Of a stretch of DNA of 64,000 nt, positions 20,182 through 35,600 are shown in pieces. Where the stretch lies: assembly GCA_039545295.1 (NCBI GenBank), contig BCIK01000009.1:310001-374000 (forward strand). The letters run 5' to 3'. This DNA is from Udeniomyces pyricola (lineage: Eukaryota > Basidiomycota > Tremellomycetes > Cystofilobasidiales > Mrakiaceae). Made by a program: the position numbers and the translations under genes. Every line of letters starts with the position of its first letter. The stretch's first letter is position 1. Under the pieces are notes generated by a model that was given only the letters and a program-made list of their open reading frames with translations, ran no database searches and had not been told where the DNA came from.

Positions 20182-23100
20182 TCAGAGTTTGGCCAGATGG
20201 GACGACGAGCCGCCTGAGGTGATCATCGCGGCTGAAGATGCTACCGTTGTTGAGGCTGGCGGTTCGCTCTGAGTCACGGTGGCGGCGGCTGCTGTCGCCG
20301 CCGCTGCAGCTGCAGCTCGTCGACTCTTCTTGACCCTCAAAGGTTCGAGCTAGCGAAAGTTTAGACAAGAAGGAGGGGAAGAAACAGGACAAGCTGTCAA
20401 TCAATGCCGTCGACAATCAAATTGCATATTGACTCCCCCCCAAAGTAAAACCAAGAGCCGGACACACCTTGCGCTTGAGATCCTTCATCCGACTCGTTTC
20501 CGGCATCCAAACTTCGAACCTCGCCCGGAGATTATCGAGCTCTGACCCAAAGTACTCCAGCACGAGCGGATCTTCGACAATTCCTCGACTGTCGTCCGAT
20601 GAGAGAGAGAAAAAAAGGGTGGTTTTGGAGGAGAGAAGGCGAGAAAAGGCGGAGGGTTGAGTTTCACAAAGTGTTTGGAAAGGGATGTATTGGACAAGAA
20701 GAGTACCAATGAAAGAGAATGGACAAAAGTTTTGCAGACCCCCCATCACTCGAATAAAGACTCATCGCTCCAGGGAAGAACGATTCAGTAACTCTGAAAC
20801 CATGGATAACGTACCAAATCCAAGGAATCTCATATGCATTCGACGTCGTTTCCTGCGAGGCCAAAAACTCTTCGACCACCAACGTCGTCGTCGAACACGA
20901 ATGGTCGGTCGGAGCGGCGGCGGCGGCGGCAGCAGGAATGACGTTGGAACGGGGACCCATCGTAGGCGTCGTTTCAAAGAGATATCGTAAAGAGAGGTCA
21001 TACGCGGCTGTCGAGGAATAAGCGGTAGAGTGGCCGATGCCCGAGAGACCTTCTGCGACCTGTGCATACCCAGACACCCAGAAAAAAATACCCAACCAAA
21101 ACAAAACAAAAAGTAAAAATAAGGAAACCATTGAGAGAGAGAGGAAGAGCTGGATTGAGAGAAGCTTAGACGGGGTAGACGGACCGCTTCGGACAGATGA
21201 GCAAGTAAGCCGCCTTCTGAAAGCCCTGCGTTGAGGAGAACGATGGCGAACGCAATGAGATGAGTGACAAAGTCGGTTTCTCTGCCATCGGGGAGATACG
21301 AAAAGAGGGCGTCAGTCCATAGAACTTTCGCCCGAACCACTCTACCCCTCTGGGACATTCACAAGTGGTCTCAATCCAAAGCATTTCGTCTTACTTACTG
21401 ATACGCTGCCCCATCGACATGTAACGCTCTCAATATGGACGGATGGTTCGCCGTAGCATGCAAGCCCGAGTATACAGGAACGACCTGGTCGTTGAGACTG
21501 GCGAGGTAGAGGAACTTGGCACCGGCGTCCAGCGTGGCAGAGAGCGAATCGGCGTAAAGTTTAGACGTGGGGGATTCGGTATCCTGAGATAGATGAATCG
21601 CAATCAAGAAAACAAAGGGGAGGGGGGAAAGGGGGGGGGGGGGGGGGGGGTTGAGAAGTTGACCTAACGAGCATCGTGCCGACTCTCACCCGCTTCTTCT
21701 TGCTCGCACACAGCATCGACACACCTGAAACTCAAACAACTCGCGTGCCGCTTCGTTCTCAAAGTAAGCCAAGTAGGGCTTGACGACCGACGAGTTGGTG
21801 AACCACGACAGCGGTCCCAAGTGGACGCCGCACATACCGAGCAGGAGGACGAGGGGGTACTGGGTTGATCGGGGAACGAACCCGAGCGTCGCGGTGAGGT
21901 CGAGGGTTGCGGGAATGTTGGTAGGTGTAGGAAGAAAGCCAAGGGTGTAGAGGCGGTTCAGGAGATGAGTCGAGACAGGACAGCCTGGACCAAGAGTAAA
22001 GAAGAGAGTAGGGAGGGGAGTGGAAGATCAGGGGAGAAAAATCAATGATAATGCACAAGATCAAGACAAAAGGATACAGTGATATCCGAGATATCAACCT
22101 TGAGAATGAGTAGCGATGAGCACGGCATCCGCCCGTCGGAGATCTTCCACCCACTCAGCCTGAGCCATCAGCTGCTTGAGAAGTCTGAGTTTGAAGATGA
22201 AGGAGGAGAAAGTCAAGACACCAAACAGTTAATCGAATAGGTCAACACATCCGAATGAGATTGCAGGGATGCTACAAACTCCAAACGCTTACTTGTCAAC
22301 CCGATCCAAAACTTTTCCTTCTCCCTCTAGCGGCAGGACCGTGAGTTTCTCGATTCCATGGCCGCCTGCGTCAGCGAGCCCAAAGTACTTGACGACCGCG
22401 GCGGCCATCTTTTCTGCAAATGCCGACGACGTGCCCGTAGGTTCGCCTGCAACCTAGTTTGGAGGAGAAGCAAGACAGACGGATTCAAATGAGTGAGAGG
22501 ACCAAGTCGGCCAGGAGGTACGAGAAACTAAGCATTTCGATGCATGTTTTCTATCCTCTATCTCCGATGGATGCCGTCAACGTACGTATCGCACAATGGC
22601 ATTTGGAAACCATCCGTGAACGCCCACAACGACGACTCTCCGTATGGTCCGTTTCCTCGCCTCGATCGCCTCGGCTGCTTGGAGTCTCGGGAGTTCTCGA
22701 CCTCGTTTCCGACCCGCTTCGATCCGCGCAGAAATGGCTGTTGTCATGAGGTCGCCATCAGATGATGTTGTTGCTGCTGCTGCTGCCAAAGATGAGGAAT
22801 TTGAGGGTAGATGGGACGCTTGGCGGCGGTCTGGCTGAGTTGAGCGAGTTTGATCCGAAGATCCCGCCGCTGAAAGATCCATTGATGTCACAGACGAATC
22901 AGGGAGCACTGAGGATGTCGGACCGTACCCTAGCGCTCCCAAGACGCCTCCGAGGCGAGCGACGAGGCCTCCCCCACCCGCCTTGCCAGCTCCCGAATCG
23001 TCCTGCATCCTGGCCGTCTCAGCTACATTTACACAGGGCAAGCGGGGAAGTGGCACAGCTCTCGGTCCGAGGGCAAACGTTTGGTCAAAGGAAGGAAGAA

Positions 23101-26070
23101 GGAGGTTTGGGGGAGGAGGAGGTTTGAGGGATTTGGCCGACTTGATGGAGCTCGGCTTGGAGGGTGGTTTACCTATCGAGTTTGGATTGATCAGAGGCAA
23201 TTTGGGAGGGACTGAGGAGGAGGATGTGCTGTTGCTTCTGATGGCACGATCATTATTGGTAGCAGTGGGAGGAACGGGCAAAACGATATCAATGGATGAG
23301 GCTGTCGCCGTCCTGACCCTGGCTGGAAATGTTTCGGCGAGGCCAGTCGCCGCAGGACGAGAAGGACCAGCAGGCGCGGAATCGATAGAGTCGTCGATGT
23401 CCATCGTTTCTCCCACGCCCTCGCTCTCAATGGCAGACGTAGGCGTAGGGGAAGCAGGAGCGGCAAATGTCGGGCTGGGGAGAGCCTTGGCGGCAAGACT
23501 GGCTAGCCAGGATGAATAAGACGATGTTGATGTGGCTTGCGGTGTTTGCGTTCCAGTCATGTTTGTCGTCGTTAAAGCAAGGCTGGAAGGTGACACGAGG
23601 TCAGAGGGCAATGAGTGCGAAGACGGGACCGCCGGATCGCCAGCTGCAGGAGGGAGTGTCTGGTCATCTTTGGGTGTGGTGACGGCCACAGAGGCGGCCA
23701 GCGGCATGTCATTGGAGGTCGTAGATGGCCATACCCAGGATATAGGATCCAGGAAGGAGGACGCTGTCCCCTGTTGTAGAGGCTGTGTACAGGCCTCGTT
23801 CGTCGCTGTCCTTGTCGGCTCTGCCGGGAATGCTTCAGTCCCCTCTTGACTGGCAGAAGGATGTGGCTGTTCGTCTTCGATGATTGGTTGCGCATCTTCC
23901 TCTTCGACCACCATAGAAACAACCTTTTGTCGTGGCGTCGTCTCGCTGGTACCGTCATGCCCTGTATCTCGGCCCGAGCTTGACCGCTCCAAAAACGGAA
24001 CCATTGCCCACCAGCCGCCTGTCGAGGGTGTCGGTGTTGCTGCTGATGCTTCGGGGAGCGTCCCGGCTGTCCCTGTCTTATGGCCATATTCTATGGACGC
24101 CGAGCAAGGAAGCGCTTCCGAGGAAGGAGGTTCGGGCGAAGAGGTGACAACTTCTTTCCCAAGAGACGAGGGGATAATGGGTCGAGTGCGGTCGTAAGAA
24201 GACGAAGACGAGCCTGGCGTCTTCTTTCGACGGGTGGGCAGAGGAATGGCGATGGATGCAACAGTCTCGATGACCGCGGTATCTTGAGTGGAGGGGGAAA
24301 CTGAGGAAGAACCTGAGGGCGACGGATCCGGCTCTGGAACGGACGCCACAGAAGAAGGCATTTCGACGACAGATACTGGTTGTGAGCTAGCGGATGAAGA
24401 TCCTCGACCAAACCAGGTCCTCGATAACGGTTTGGGAGGAGGATGAGCTGTAGGTACAGGGTCCGATAGGGAGATTGCGGCGGTTGGTGGAGAGGTGATA
24501 CCGGTGGCTGCGGATGAGTCGCTTTCGACGGAAGAGAGTGTCGGGACGGATGCTTGGGATGCGGGTTCTGCCGCCAAGTTTGAGGGTTCCGATGGAGCCG
24601 TTGCTGAAGGAGAGGAAGGATTCGCAGTCGCCTTGTAGAGGCCTCGGAGTGAGGCGGAGCTTGCTACTCTGCCAATCCATCCCATTGGAGGAGTGAAGCT
24701 GTCCATGGCGGGAGAAGGGATAGACACAGGTACATGCTGCTGAAGTTCAGTCGTCGAGGTCTGGCAGAGACGACTGATAACCGGAACCTCGGCCGAGCTT
24801 GTTGACTCAACAGAAGATTGAGAGGTTTCGGCTATAAAGTTCGAGGGTAGGGTATCAGTTGGAGACGTCTTGGGGGGAGAAAATCCCTTGGAGGCGCCTA
24901 CAGAAGCAAGAACGGCTGATGGATTGAACCAGGAGGCAGGGCGAGCGGCTCGAGTTTCTCTCGGAGGTCGGCGTTCAGGAGGTGACGGGGGTGTTGAGAT
25001 ATCTTTGACTATTGACGTTTCTGTTTTGAGAGTAGCTTCGCTAACCAGGGGAGCGGACGGGGACATGTCGGGTGCAGTGGATGAGGTTGAGTCGTGAGTG
25101 GAGTTTGTCTCTGGACCTAGCTCGATCTTTGACTGTAGCGACTGAGGCTCCTCTGAGATGGCATCGTCCCTCGGGGATGGAGCGTGAGCATCAGTCCCGG
25201 CTGACCAAGATCCAAACCAAGTTGCTGGGCGGGCTGGATGGCGTAAGACGTTAGTTCGGGCTCGGAGCGAGTTGAGCGAAGATGCGGGAGGGGGGCAGAA
25301 CTCTTGCGGGACCGTCGGTGTCGGGATAGTTATCGGAGACTCGTTTAAGTGTGATGATGATCTGATGAGTACGAGGACACCATGAGAATATGAATCAGGC
25401 TGAGTGTTTTGTGTGCGAAAGACATCGTTTGTTCACATTAGAGGAGGGAACGACAGCCCAGGAGATTTCGATGCAAGACTCACGATAGAGGGGGAACGAC
25501 GTCATCTGAGCCAGCCTGATCCTCGAGCGTACTTGCCAAGGACGGGGACCGTCTCTTGGGAAGAAACATGCCCTCTTCTCCCCCACCTCTACCTCCAAAC
25601 TCGCTCCCGACGGCCGCTCGAACCTTGCCCTTTCCGTTACCGTGGCGGTGATCGTCCCGAGCGCGGGCGGCGGCCTGGAGCGATTGATCGTCCCGTTCGA
25701 GCGCGCGTTTCATGATGTCTGTCGAGGTATCGGGCGTCAGCTGGGGTGTTGAGGGTATGGGAGGAGCTGTGATGGGAGCAGTGGAAGGGGAGGTGGTGGT
25801 GTCGATGAGGGGAGAAGAGGAGGACGATGACTGACGGTCAACGCTGGGCGGGTGAGGGGAAGGGGTAAACGAAGCTGTCACTACTGCGGGCGATGGCTGA
25901 ACGGTGGTGAGGTGGGCGAGGGAGAGGAGCGACGAGGCTCGCCTTGAGGGATAGTTGATGGACCTGGACGATCTGGACCGGACTGATGGGGGTCTTGAGT
26001 TGGGTTGAGGATGATGGGATGAAGCGGGATATGAGGGCGAGGATGGATGGGTTGAGGGAGAGAGGGGCAT
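20182..26070 (-). CDS. Mil1-like alpha/beta hydrolase with a very long disordered N-terminal region
   Basis: Very large protein whose C-terminal third is an alpha/beta-hydrolase of the type found in yeast Mil1 (YFL034W), a putative lipase that binds an AP-1 clathrin adaptor. The ATG at 26070 opens MPLSPSTHPSS. About 1,000 residues of Ser/Pro/Thr-rich, probably disordered sequence follow. The hydrolase begins with RRVVVVGVHGWFPN (about 22600). Its catalytic parts can be read as nucleophile elbow LIATHSQGCPVSTHLL (split by an intron near 22100-21985), Asp in LASLNDQVVPVYSG (about 21480) and His in GIGHSTAYSS (about 21030). The C terminus has EDPLVLEYFGSELDNL, a helical block and an Ala run ending SSSHLAKL. 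Around ten introns lie in the hydrolase part, while most of the disordered part is one 2.7-kb exon. Enzymatic activity and substrate are not established by the sequence. Confidence 0.77.
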
Positions 26071-26524
26071 CGGTGGGGTATTGATGAGAAGGGAAGGGTG
26101 AGTAGTTGTGAGGATGGTTGGGGGTTAGAGGGAGCGGAAGTGAGTCATGGAACCATGCAAAATGTGGTGTGGGGGTTATGTTGAAATGAAGGGTTTGAAT
26201 GCAAAGGGTTGATTGACGATGATGAAAGCAGGTTGTGTGGATTGATGAGGATGGACTCAAGTTGGTTGAAATGGCGAGTACAAGCGAGTGGATAGAATTA
26301 TGTATGACGAGGAAGACGAAGAGATCAGAGATCAGAGATCACGAGATCACGAGATCACGAGATCCGGGGTTACTTGAATCATCATCCACCACGCCGGATT
26401 CGACCGCCAATCCATCAATCATTTAACATTTACCGCCCCTTCTTTCTTTAGTTTTTTTTTCTTCCCCTCTCATTCACACACACGCATACACACACACATA
26501 ACACTCATCACACTCACCACAACT
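26071..26524. promoter_or_regulatory. Divergent promoter region Mil1-like gene / TFB3
   Basis: 454 nt between divergent starts. It contains a short tandem repeat of gatcaga and gatcacga units (26322-26363), a T run at about 26452 and cacacac-rich sequence (26475-26520) before the TFB3 ATG. No gene. Confidence 0.5.
26322..26363. repeat. Short tandem repeat (agatcag / agatcacg units)
   Basis: About two 7-nt units followed by three 8-nt units sharing the core gagatca, in the divergent promoter of TFB3 and the Mil1-like gene. The unit size changes from 7 to 8 nt partway. Confidence 0.8.
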
Positions 26525-28345
26525 ATGGCTTCCCGTCTTGGCTGGATTAAATCCTCCAGCGCCACCTCCCTCCCGCGACGCAACGGAGCTTCCTCCTCGT
26601 CTTCCTCCTCCTTTGCCCCTCCATCGGCCTCCTCCTCCTCTTACGCGTCCTCTTCGGCCTTATCCCATTACAAAGATGACAAAGCTCGCATAGCAGAGTA
26701 CCAAGTTCGTCCTATCTCCTCTCTGCTTTCTCTCCCCATTTTCGTCAACCACTCTCATCCATCCTCATAACCCCCAACATTTGATCCATCCGCCTGGCCC
26801 TTGACGCCATCCTGCGCAGACACCCCAAGATCAATGCCCCATCTGCAAATCTGATCGATACCTCAACCCCAAGCTTCGACTTCTCGTCTCCTCCTCATGC
26901 TACCACAAAATGTCGGTCTCTCTCCTTGCGAAATCCTCGACCCGTCGTCGTTCGTCCCGCTTGGATGCGTGCTGATATCATTGGGACACGACTGACCCCG
27001 CCCGATTCCACCAACGCTCGGGTAAACCCCTCCCTTTAGGTGTGAATCGTGCATCGAACGTCTCTTCACCCTCGGTCCGGCACCTTGCCCAACATGCAGC
27101 GTCGTCTTGCGAAAATCAGGCTTCAAGATCCAGACGTTCGAGGACCTCAAGGTCGAAGAAGAGGTTGCCGTCCGAAGGCGAATCGCTAAGCAGTTCGTTT
27201 ATCGTTGCTGCTTGTCCAATCCATGCCCTGCTCATCGCTGTCATCCCCCAAACATTGAAATACTGGTGTACTGACCTCTTCAACGTTCTTCATGGATCTG
27301 CAGCTTCAACAAGAGAAGAGACGATTTCGTGGATGACTCAGCGTACAATGATTACCTCGAAGAAGTCGAAGATATCAGTTGCGTCCCCGTCTCCCCTTGC
27401 TTAGCCTTTGACTTTCTCTCCCAAAAGAATAATAATAAAACTGATAGGACCTCCATGAAATCCCGTTCGCTTCCCGGATCTACTTAGCCTTCAACCTGCT
27501 CAATCACGTTGACCTCCCGGCGACGGAAGCTCGAATCTCGGCCTTTGCCGCCGCTAATGCCTCGACCATCTCCTCGAATCAACTCCTCCTCCAAGAGGAG
27601 GACGCTGCCGTTCGTGAGCGTGAAGAGGAGGAGAAAGTCGAGCGCGAGTGGAGGCGAGAACAAGGGAGGAAAAGCAAGGAAGACGAAGCGCGGGATAAAG
27701 AGCGCAGAAGGTTGGAAGTTCTCAAAGAATTGGTGAGTAAGCTTGGTCTTGCTGGATACCATGTCGGGTTGGCCTGGGAATGTGGTTCTCTTTCCGAGGT
27801 GTGCGACGTAAAAACAAAGAGGGGGCTATGGAGGGTTTGCACTTCTCACATCGTGGTAGCGTCATGCTGATGTCTCGTTCCTCGTCGCTATGACTCTTTT
27901 GTTTTAACCTGTCCTTGCGTTCTCTCTCTGTGTCTCTTTCTCTCCCTAATTCTTGTAGGAATTTTCCTCTGCCGATCCCTCCCAGATCATATCCTCTCAT
28001 CCGCTTTCCGCCACCAATGGTTCGTCTTCCACCTCGACGTCTCTACCTTCTTCCCTCCACCCATCCCGGCTCTCTCGAAAAGCCAAACCCAACACGCAAC
28101 CGACCGGCCCCCCTCCCCCGTACCGTGATCCTTACGATTCGTACACGGATCTCTACACGCTCTTGGCGAGCTATCGGGATCCGGTGCTCGAGCCGCTGCG
28201 CGAGGATAAGAAGGGGGTGTATGGCGCTGGGGGTTGGAGATGCGATGAGGTTTGGGAGAGGAGTGTGAGGTGCGCCGTAGGTGGGTTGGCAGTCGATGTG
28301 CCGAGAGGGGATGAAGGCGAGCAAGAGATGATGTTGGTCGATTGA
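26525..28345 (+). CDS. TFB3: TFIIH / CDK-activating kinase assembly subunit Tfb3 (MAT1)
   Basis: RING-finger subunit of TFIIH that ties the CDK-activating kinase to core TFIIH, for transcription initiation and repair in the nucleus. The ATG at 26525 starts a Ser-rich leader of about 60 residues. The next exon has the C3HC4 RING: DQCPICKSDRYLNPKLRLLV, CYHKMCESCIERLF, and CPTCSVVLRKSGF. The MAT1 coiled-coil region follows, with KVEEEVAVRRRIAKQFNKRRDDF, DDSAYNDYLEEVEDI and a charged helix (VREREEEEKVEREWRREQG). The C-terminal exon has PPPPYRDPYDSY and a block ending MMLVD. Domain order and size (about 400 residues) fit Tfb3. At least five introns are present. The RING cysteines and histidine are all in place. 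Confidence 0.93.
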
Positions 28346-28843
28346 AGACTGGTGACTAGCTAGCTAGCTAGAGTGAAGGGAGATGTATTCTTTATATATG
28401 CGTCCCCGAATCGGGTTATAGGCCGATTGTACTTGTGTTGTACATGGACTATATATTAGGGCGGATTGAAGCGTGCATACTGACGCGATTGCTGTGCTTG
28501 AAGTCTCCTATGGCAATATCTAGATTACGAGTCGTGATGGCTCGGAGATGACACTGGACTAGTGATGAGTCATGAAGGAGAGGGAACAACATGACTTATC
28601 GTGAATATGGAGAATATGGAATATGGAATATCGATGGTGACAACCATGTCGATATGCTGGATTGGGCTCGCCACCACTAGGATGATTGGCAATCGTTGGT
28701 TGGACCTGAAGGACGTGAAGCCGAAGGGAGAGATTGATGGCATGAGATCGGATTGCTCTCTGGACTGGCCGCCCTCTTGACTCTTCCCAACCACATCCCC
28801 TCCCATTCCTTTCCCCTCCCTCATCCTTCCTTCTTCACTCAAC
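28346..28843 (+). promoter_or_regulatory. TFB3 3' region and enolase promoter
   Basis: 498 nt. A (ctag)4 run lies at 28357-28372 in the TFB3 3' untranslated region. Just upstream of the enolase ATG (about 28775-28843) there is a long pyrimidine-rich strand (cttcccaaccacatcccctcc and onward to cttcttcactcaac), as is common at strongly expressed fungal glycolytic genes. No TATA box is obvious. The promoter role is inferred from position. Confidence 0.5.
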
Positions 28844-31709
<2,866 letters not shown>

Positions 31710-32691
31710 ATTCCTCAGGACCACCCTTCAGCACCCTACCGCCCTTTCCATACCTTACTCTCCACTTTCCTTTAGATGACTCAGTCCCCTTGTTTCTCCC
31801 TCTCATGCCCGTTGATGCATGATGTTTCAATTGTACCGTTGAGGCGAGCGATAAAACCGGTTGGCCGGTCGCCTGCCAAAACTGCAAACTCTAGTGGCTC
31901 ATAATTCACATCCTGTGACACATCCGTGATCTGACAATGTTCCTATGCTTGAAGAACTTGTGTATTTAACTTTCTGTATTTACAGCTCTACGTGCAAAAT
32001 TAACCGAGTTGTGTAAACGTGGCTTTTAGCGATCCTGGACCCAACGATACGTATATATATGTACATGTACGTGCTTTCCACTTGGCATGATTGAAGGATG
32101 TCTTGATTATTTTTCGTTGTTGTTGTGACTGGCAAGTACGTCCCGGCCTGGTTGTTTGCGTTTATATATATATATCTTCATTGTAACGGCGTACTTATGA
32201 TGGAATCATCACGACGGAACACAGCTTGCAGAAGCCAGATGAAATCATAGGAGATCGATTTGCATGACAGTTCCCACATCATCACATAGAGAGTGAACAA
32301 GAAAAAGAAGAAAAAGAAAAAAGAGAGTAATAATAATAGAAGAAGAGCCGTGCGATATATCGTCTCGTGAAAAGTCCATCCAAAAGTCATGATAAGATCG
32401 AATCGAACATGGACCATGATCCCTGATTACAACCTTCCTTATATATCTGCTTAAGCAGCTCTCCCGCCGACTTCCCCCCCCCCCCCCTTTTGCCCCTATC
32501 AAGTTTTCATAAAGAACCCGCCACGTACGTCCTTTCAACCATATCAACCGAAACATCGGATTCGGCCCTGCCGGTCTACCAAAATCTTCCATCGACACCT
32601 CGTCTCGTCTCTCTCTCTCTCTCTCCCTTGGGTATATGACGCCCATCCATGCCCCCCCCCCCTTCTTCTTTCTCTCTACTGTGCAAAGCTT
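31710..32691. other. Convergent spacer enolase / BTA1
   Basis: 982 nt between two stop codons. The first 250 nt are the enolase 3' untranslated region. Further on there are tatatatgtacatgtacgtg (about 32051), a (ta) run at 32163-32175, an A-rich stretch around 32300 and C runs at 32475 and 32652. No coding sequence was recognised on either strand. Confidence 0.45.
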
Positions 32692-35600
32692 TTAGAGACG
32701 TGCGACGTAAAAGCTGGCGTACATATTGACGCGATCGATCCCTTTCCCGCCCTCTCGGATCGCGACGGGCGTGACGGAGAACCCGGCGAGGGCGAATCGC
32801 TCGGCGTACCACGGTCGTTTCCCCGCACTGTTGAGAAATAGAAAGAAAACAAAATGGTGTAGAGGAGAGGTGAGAGACGACAAAGGAAAGAGCCCGAAGA
32901 AAGAGGTTGCGATTAAAATAAAAGAGATGGGGTGTCCAATTCATAAAAAAAAAAAAAAAAAAAGGAGCGAAAAAGTTGGTAAGGGGTTTTTTTTTTCTGT
33001 CAGTTAATTTTTTCCATTCTAACCCCAACTCTGGAGAAAACGTGGTCAAGAAGGGGACTTCCTCTTCCCCTCCACCTAATAGAGTGGTTCCGAAAGATGA
33101 GGATAAGAAAACATGAAAAAGGAAGTTGCTCTGTTTTGTACGTGTGTGGAATTTCTATCTTATTTGTATCTCGGAACGAACCTTCTCCACCAAACTTCGC
33201 CGCCGTCCTTCTGGAGGACCCTCTTGAGTTCGAGAATCTGACCGTCAAGCGACGTTTTAAGAAGCGTCGACCTCTGTCGTTCGGCCGCTTCCAAACCAGT
33301 CGAACGCTTATCATCGCGGGGAGAGAGATTCGAGGGGGTGGTGATGGTGGGAGTAGCGTTGAGTGCGTTGTCGAGTTTCGGGTCATAGGGAAGTGGGAGC
33401 GGAGTCGAGGTCGGGATCGGATCGAACCAATCCTGTTCGAATATAAGAAAAAAGAAAGGAAACCCAACGGACGATCAAATCCAGGACCAAAGAGAGTCAA
33501 AACGAAAAACGCCCGGAAATTTAATCCAAGAGAATGAAAGAAAAAGAAGAAAACGATCAGTCAAACCGATTCATTGAGTCCGGAAGAACAAAAAACCACC
33601 CGATCAAGGCAGGATAACCGAGATCGAATGCAAGCATTGCAGAAAAGAAGCCGATTCTGGGCCGATCCTGAAAGCCGGTTCCGAGATTGATTTTCGACCA
33701 CCAATGTCAACCAAGTGAGAAATCGAGGTAGAGAAACGAACCATGGAATCCATCAAGATGATCTTGGTGAGCGAGCCTGAAGGTTGAGCTGCCAGCACGT
33801 TGTAGATTGAATCTGTGTGCAGCCGGAAAGGCGAATCGGACTGGGTGTGCGCGTCGCGTTGCAGCTTTTCGAACCCGGGACGGGTGAGGTAGAGAGGACA
33901 GGATTGAGGGGTGTATCGGCCGAGGAGACACTGTGTATGAAAAGGACGGGAAAATTCCGACAAAAGCAAAGTGGGGGGGAGGGGGGGGGGGGCATGTGAC
34001 GTGAGCAGGTGTGTGGATAAAGCAGTTCACAGGGAAAATGTGACTCGTTCTGCTTGGATAAAATTCTGCAAGAGCTTTACCAAGAGATAATGGTATGCAC
34101 CGTCCCTCAGCACCCCCATCCTTGGCACGGGGTCGAACGTGGCCCGCACAAAGTCTGCGATGGAGCCGTCTTGAAGCAGGACGTTGAGCTGATTGATGGG
34201 CACGCCCAGAGCGTTCCATAAGAACACGGGTGAACCTAGGATGGCGAGGAGGAGCCGATTGGTAAGGAGAGGTCGGATCTTGTCGGTGTAGATCTTGTCT
34301 TGCTGCCAAATGTTGGAGGAGGTGCACATGGATTCGACCGAGGCAGACAAGCCAGTCAACCGGAAGGCGAGGTGGGCAAAGTGAAGGGCTGAGGGAAAGA
34401 GGGTAGAAACAATTTCAACACAAGCCACCGTCAGCGATGCGTCATAGTAAGCATGTCGGTGTGAGAGGTCCAATGTACCAGCACCAGAATACCCATGGAA
34501 GTGAAAGTTTTTGGCGAAAAAGTGACTGTTGAGCGACCAATCTGTTCAGGAAGAAACAAAAAAAAAGAAACCCCGACAAAGTCAGTGAAGATTCCATCTG
34601 AACGAGCAAATTCAAGCAGTATAGGAGGGTCATACATTGATAGCAGTGACTGGACAGGTGTGGCGCAAGCTTGCCATCAAGCAGAGCTTGAAAGTTGGGC
34701 ACTCTCCCATGTCCAAACATGGCATCTATCAGTCACGAAGCAAAGGAACAACACAGACATGGGGTCCCAGGATCAGTCGCATACACTCGTGGATATTCAT
34801 ACAGAAGGGCCTGGTTGTTACTGACAAAAAGTCTCGTAGTCGAGGGCTCGGATAGCCGCCAGTTTGAGCTCGAGAATGTGGCCTTGGCAAGGGTTCATGT
34901 CGACACAGTGGATCCGCTTGGGGCCTTTGACCGCGGCATAATGCAGGGCGTTATCTCCAGCAGAAGTGATGACCTAACCATGAACCCAACAACAGCAGAG
35001 CAACAGACGTCGGTTTGCGTCCATGTGAGGATAGGCGACCGTAGAGAGCCAAGACGATGGGTACGAACCAACATGCTGTCATCCTTGGTGAGTTTCATTC
35101 GACGCAAGTCTTCCGCCGGATCCTCCCATGTAAAGCCGTAGACATGGGATCGAAACTCGTCATGGACCTATGTCATATCCACAACGTTCCGATCACACGA
35201 TTCGAATCAGCCAACTCTGCCCAAAAAAACCCTGGTTCGAACAACATCAACGAACCTTTTCCTCCAGGTAAGGCACTCTGATCCCTTCCGTTTGATAATG
35301 GAACGAACTCGCGGGAACGCCGAGGTGAACGACAGTCTGTCCCTCAATCATGGGGGAGGATGGAGCGCGACTCTGTCCGAGGTTGAGCGATGGGATCTCG
35401 TCTTCAGACGAAGCGGTTGGGCGAGAAAGGGGCGACATGAGGACGGGAGACGCATGGCCGACCAATGAACCCTGCAAGCCGATTGAATTTGGGAAAAGGA
35501 CAAAGGGTCAGATCAAGCGCGTGAGGCCGTGTTGGATTCGTCGAACCAAGATGGACCCGAATCGATCACCAACCGTCTGAGTGTTGAGCGCGTTGACCAA

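Noticed and set aside
22644..24304. Several plus-strand frames of 60-180 codons opposite the Mil1-like gene
   Set aside because: Antisense shadows of one long Ser/Pro/Thr-rich exon whose codon bias keeps the opposite strand open.
35200..35245. ggttcgaac and gattcgaatc, resembling tRNA B-boxes
   Set aside because: They lie in a BTA1 intron and no matching A-box, acceptor stem or anticodon arm is present.
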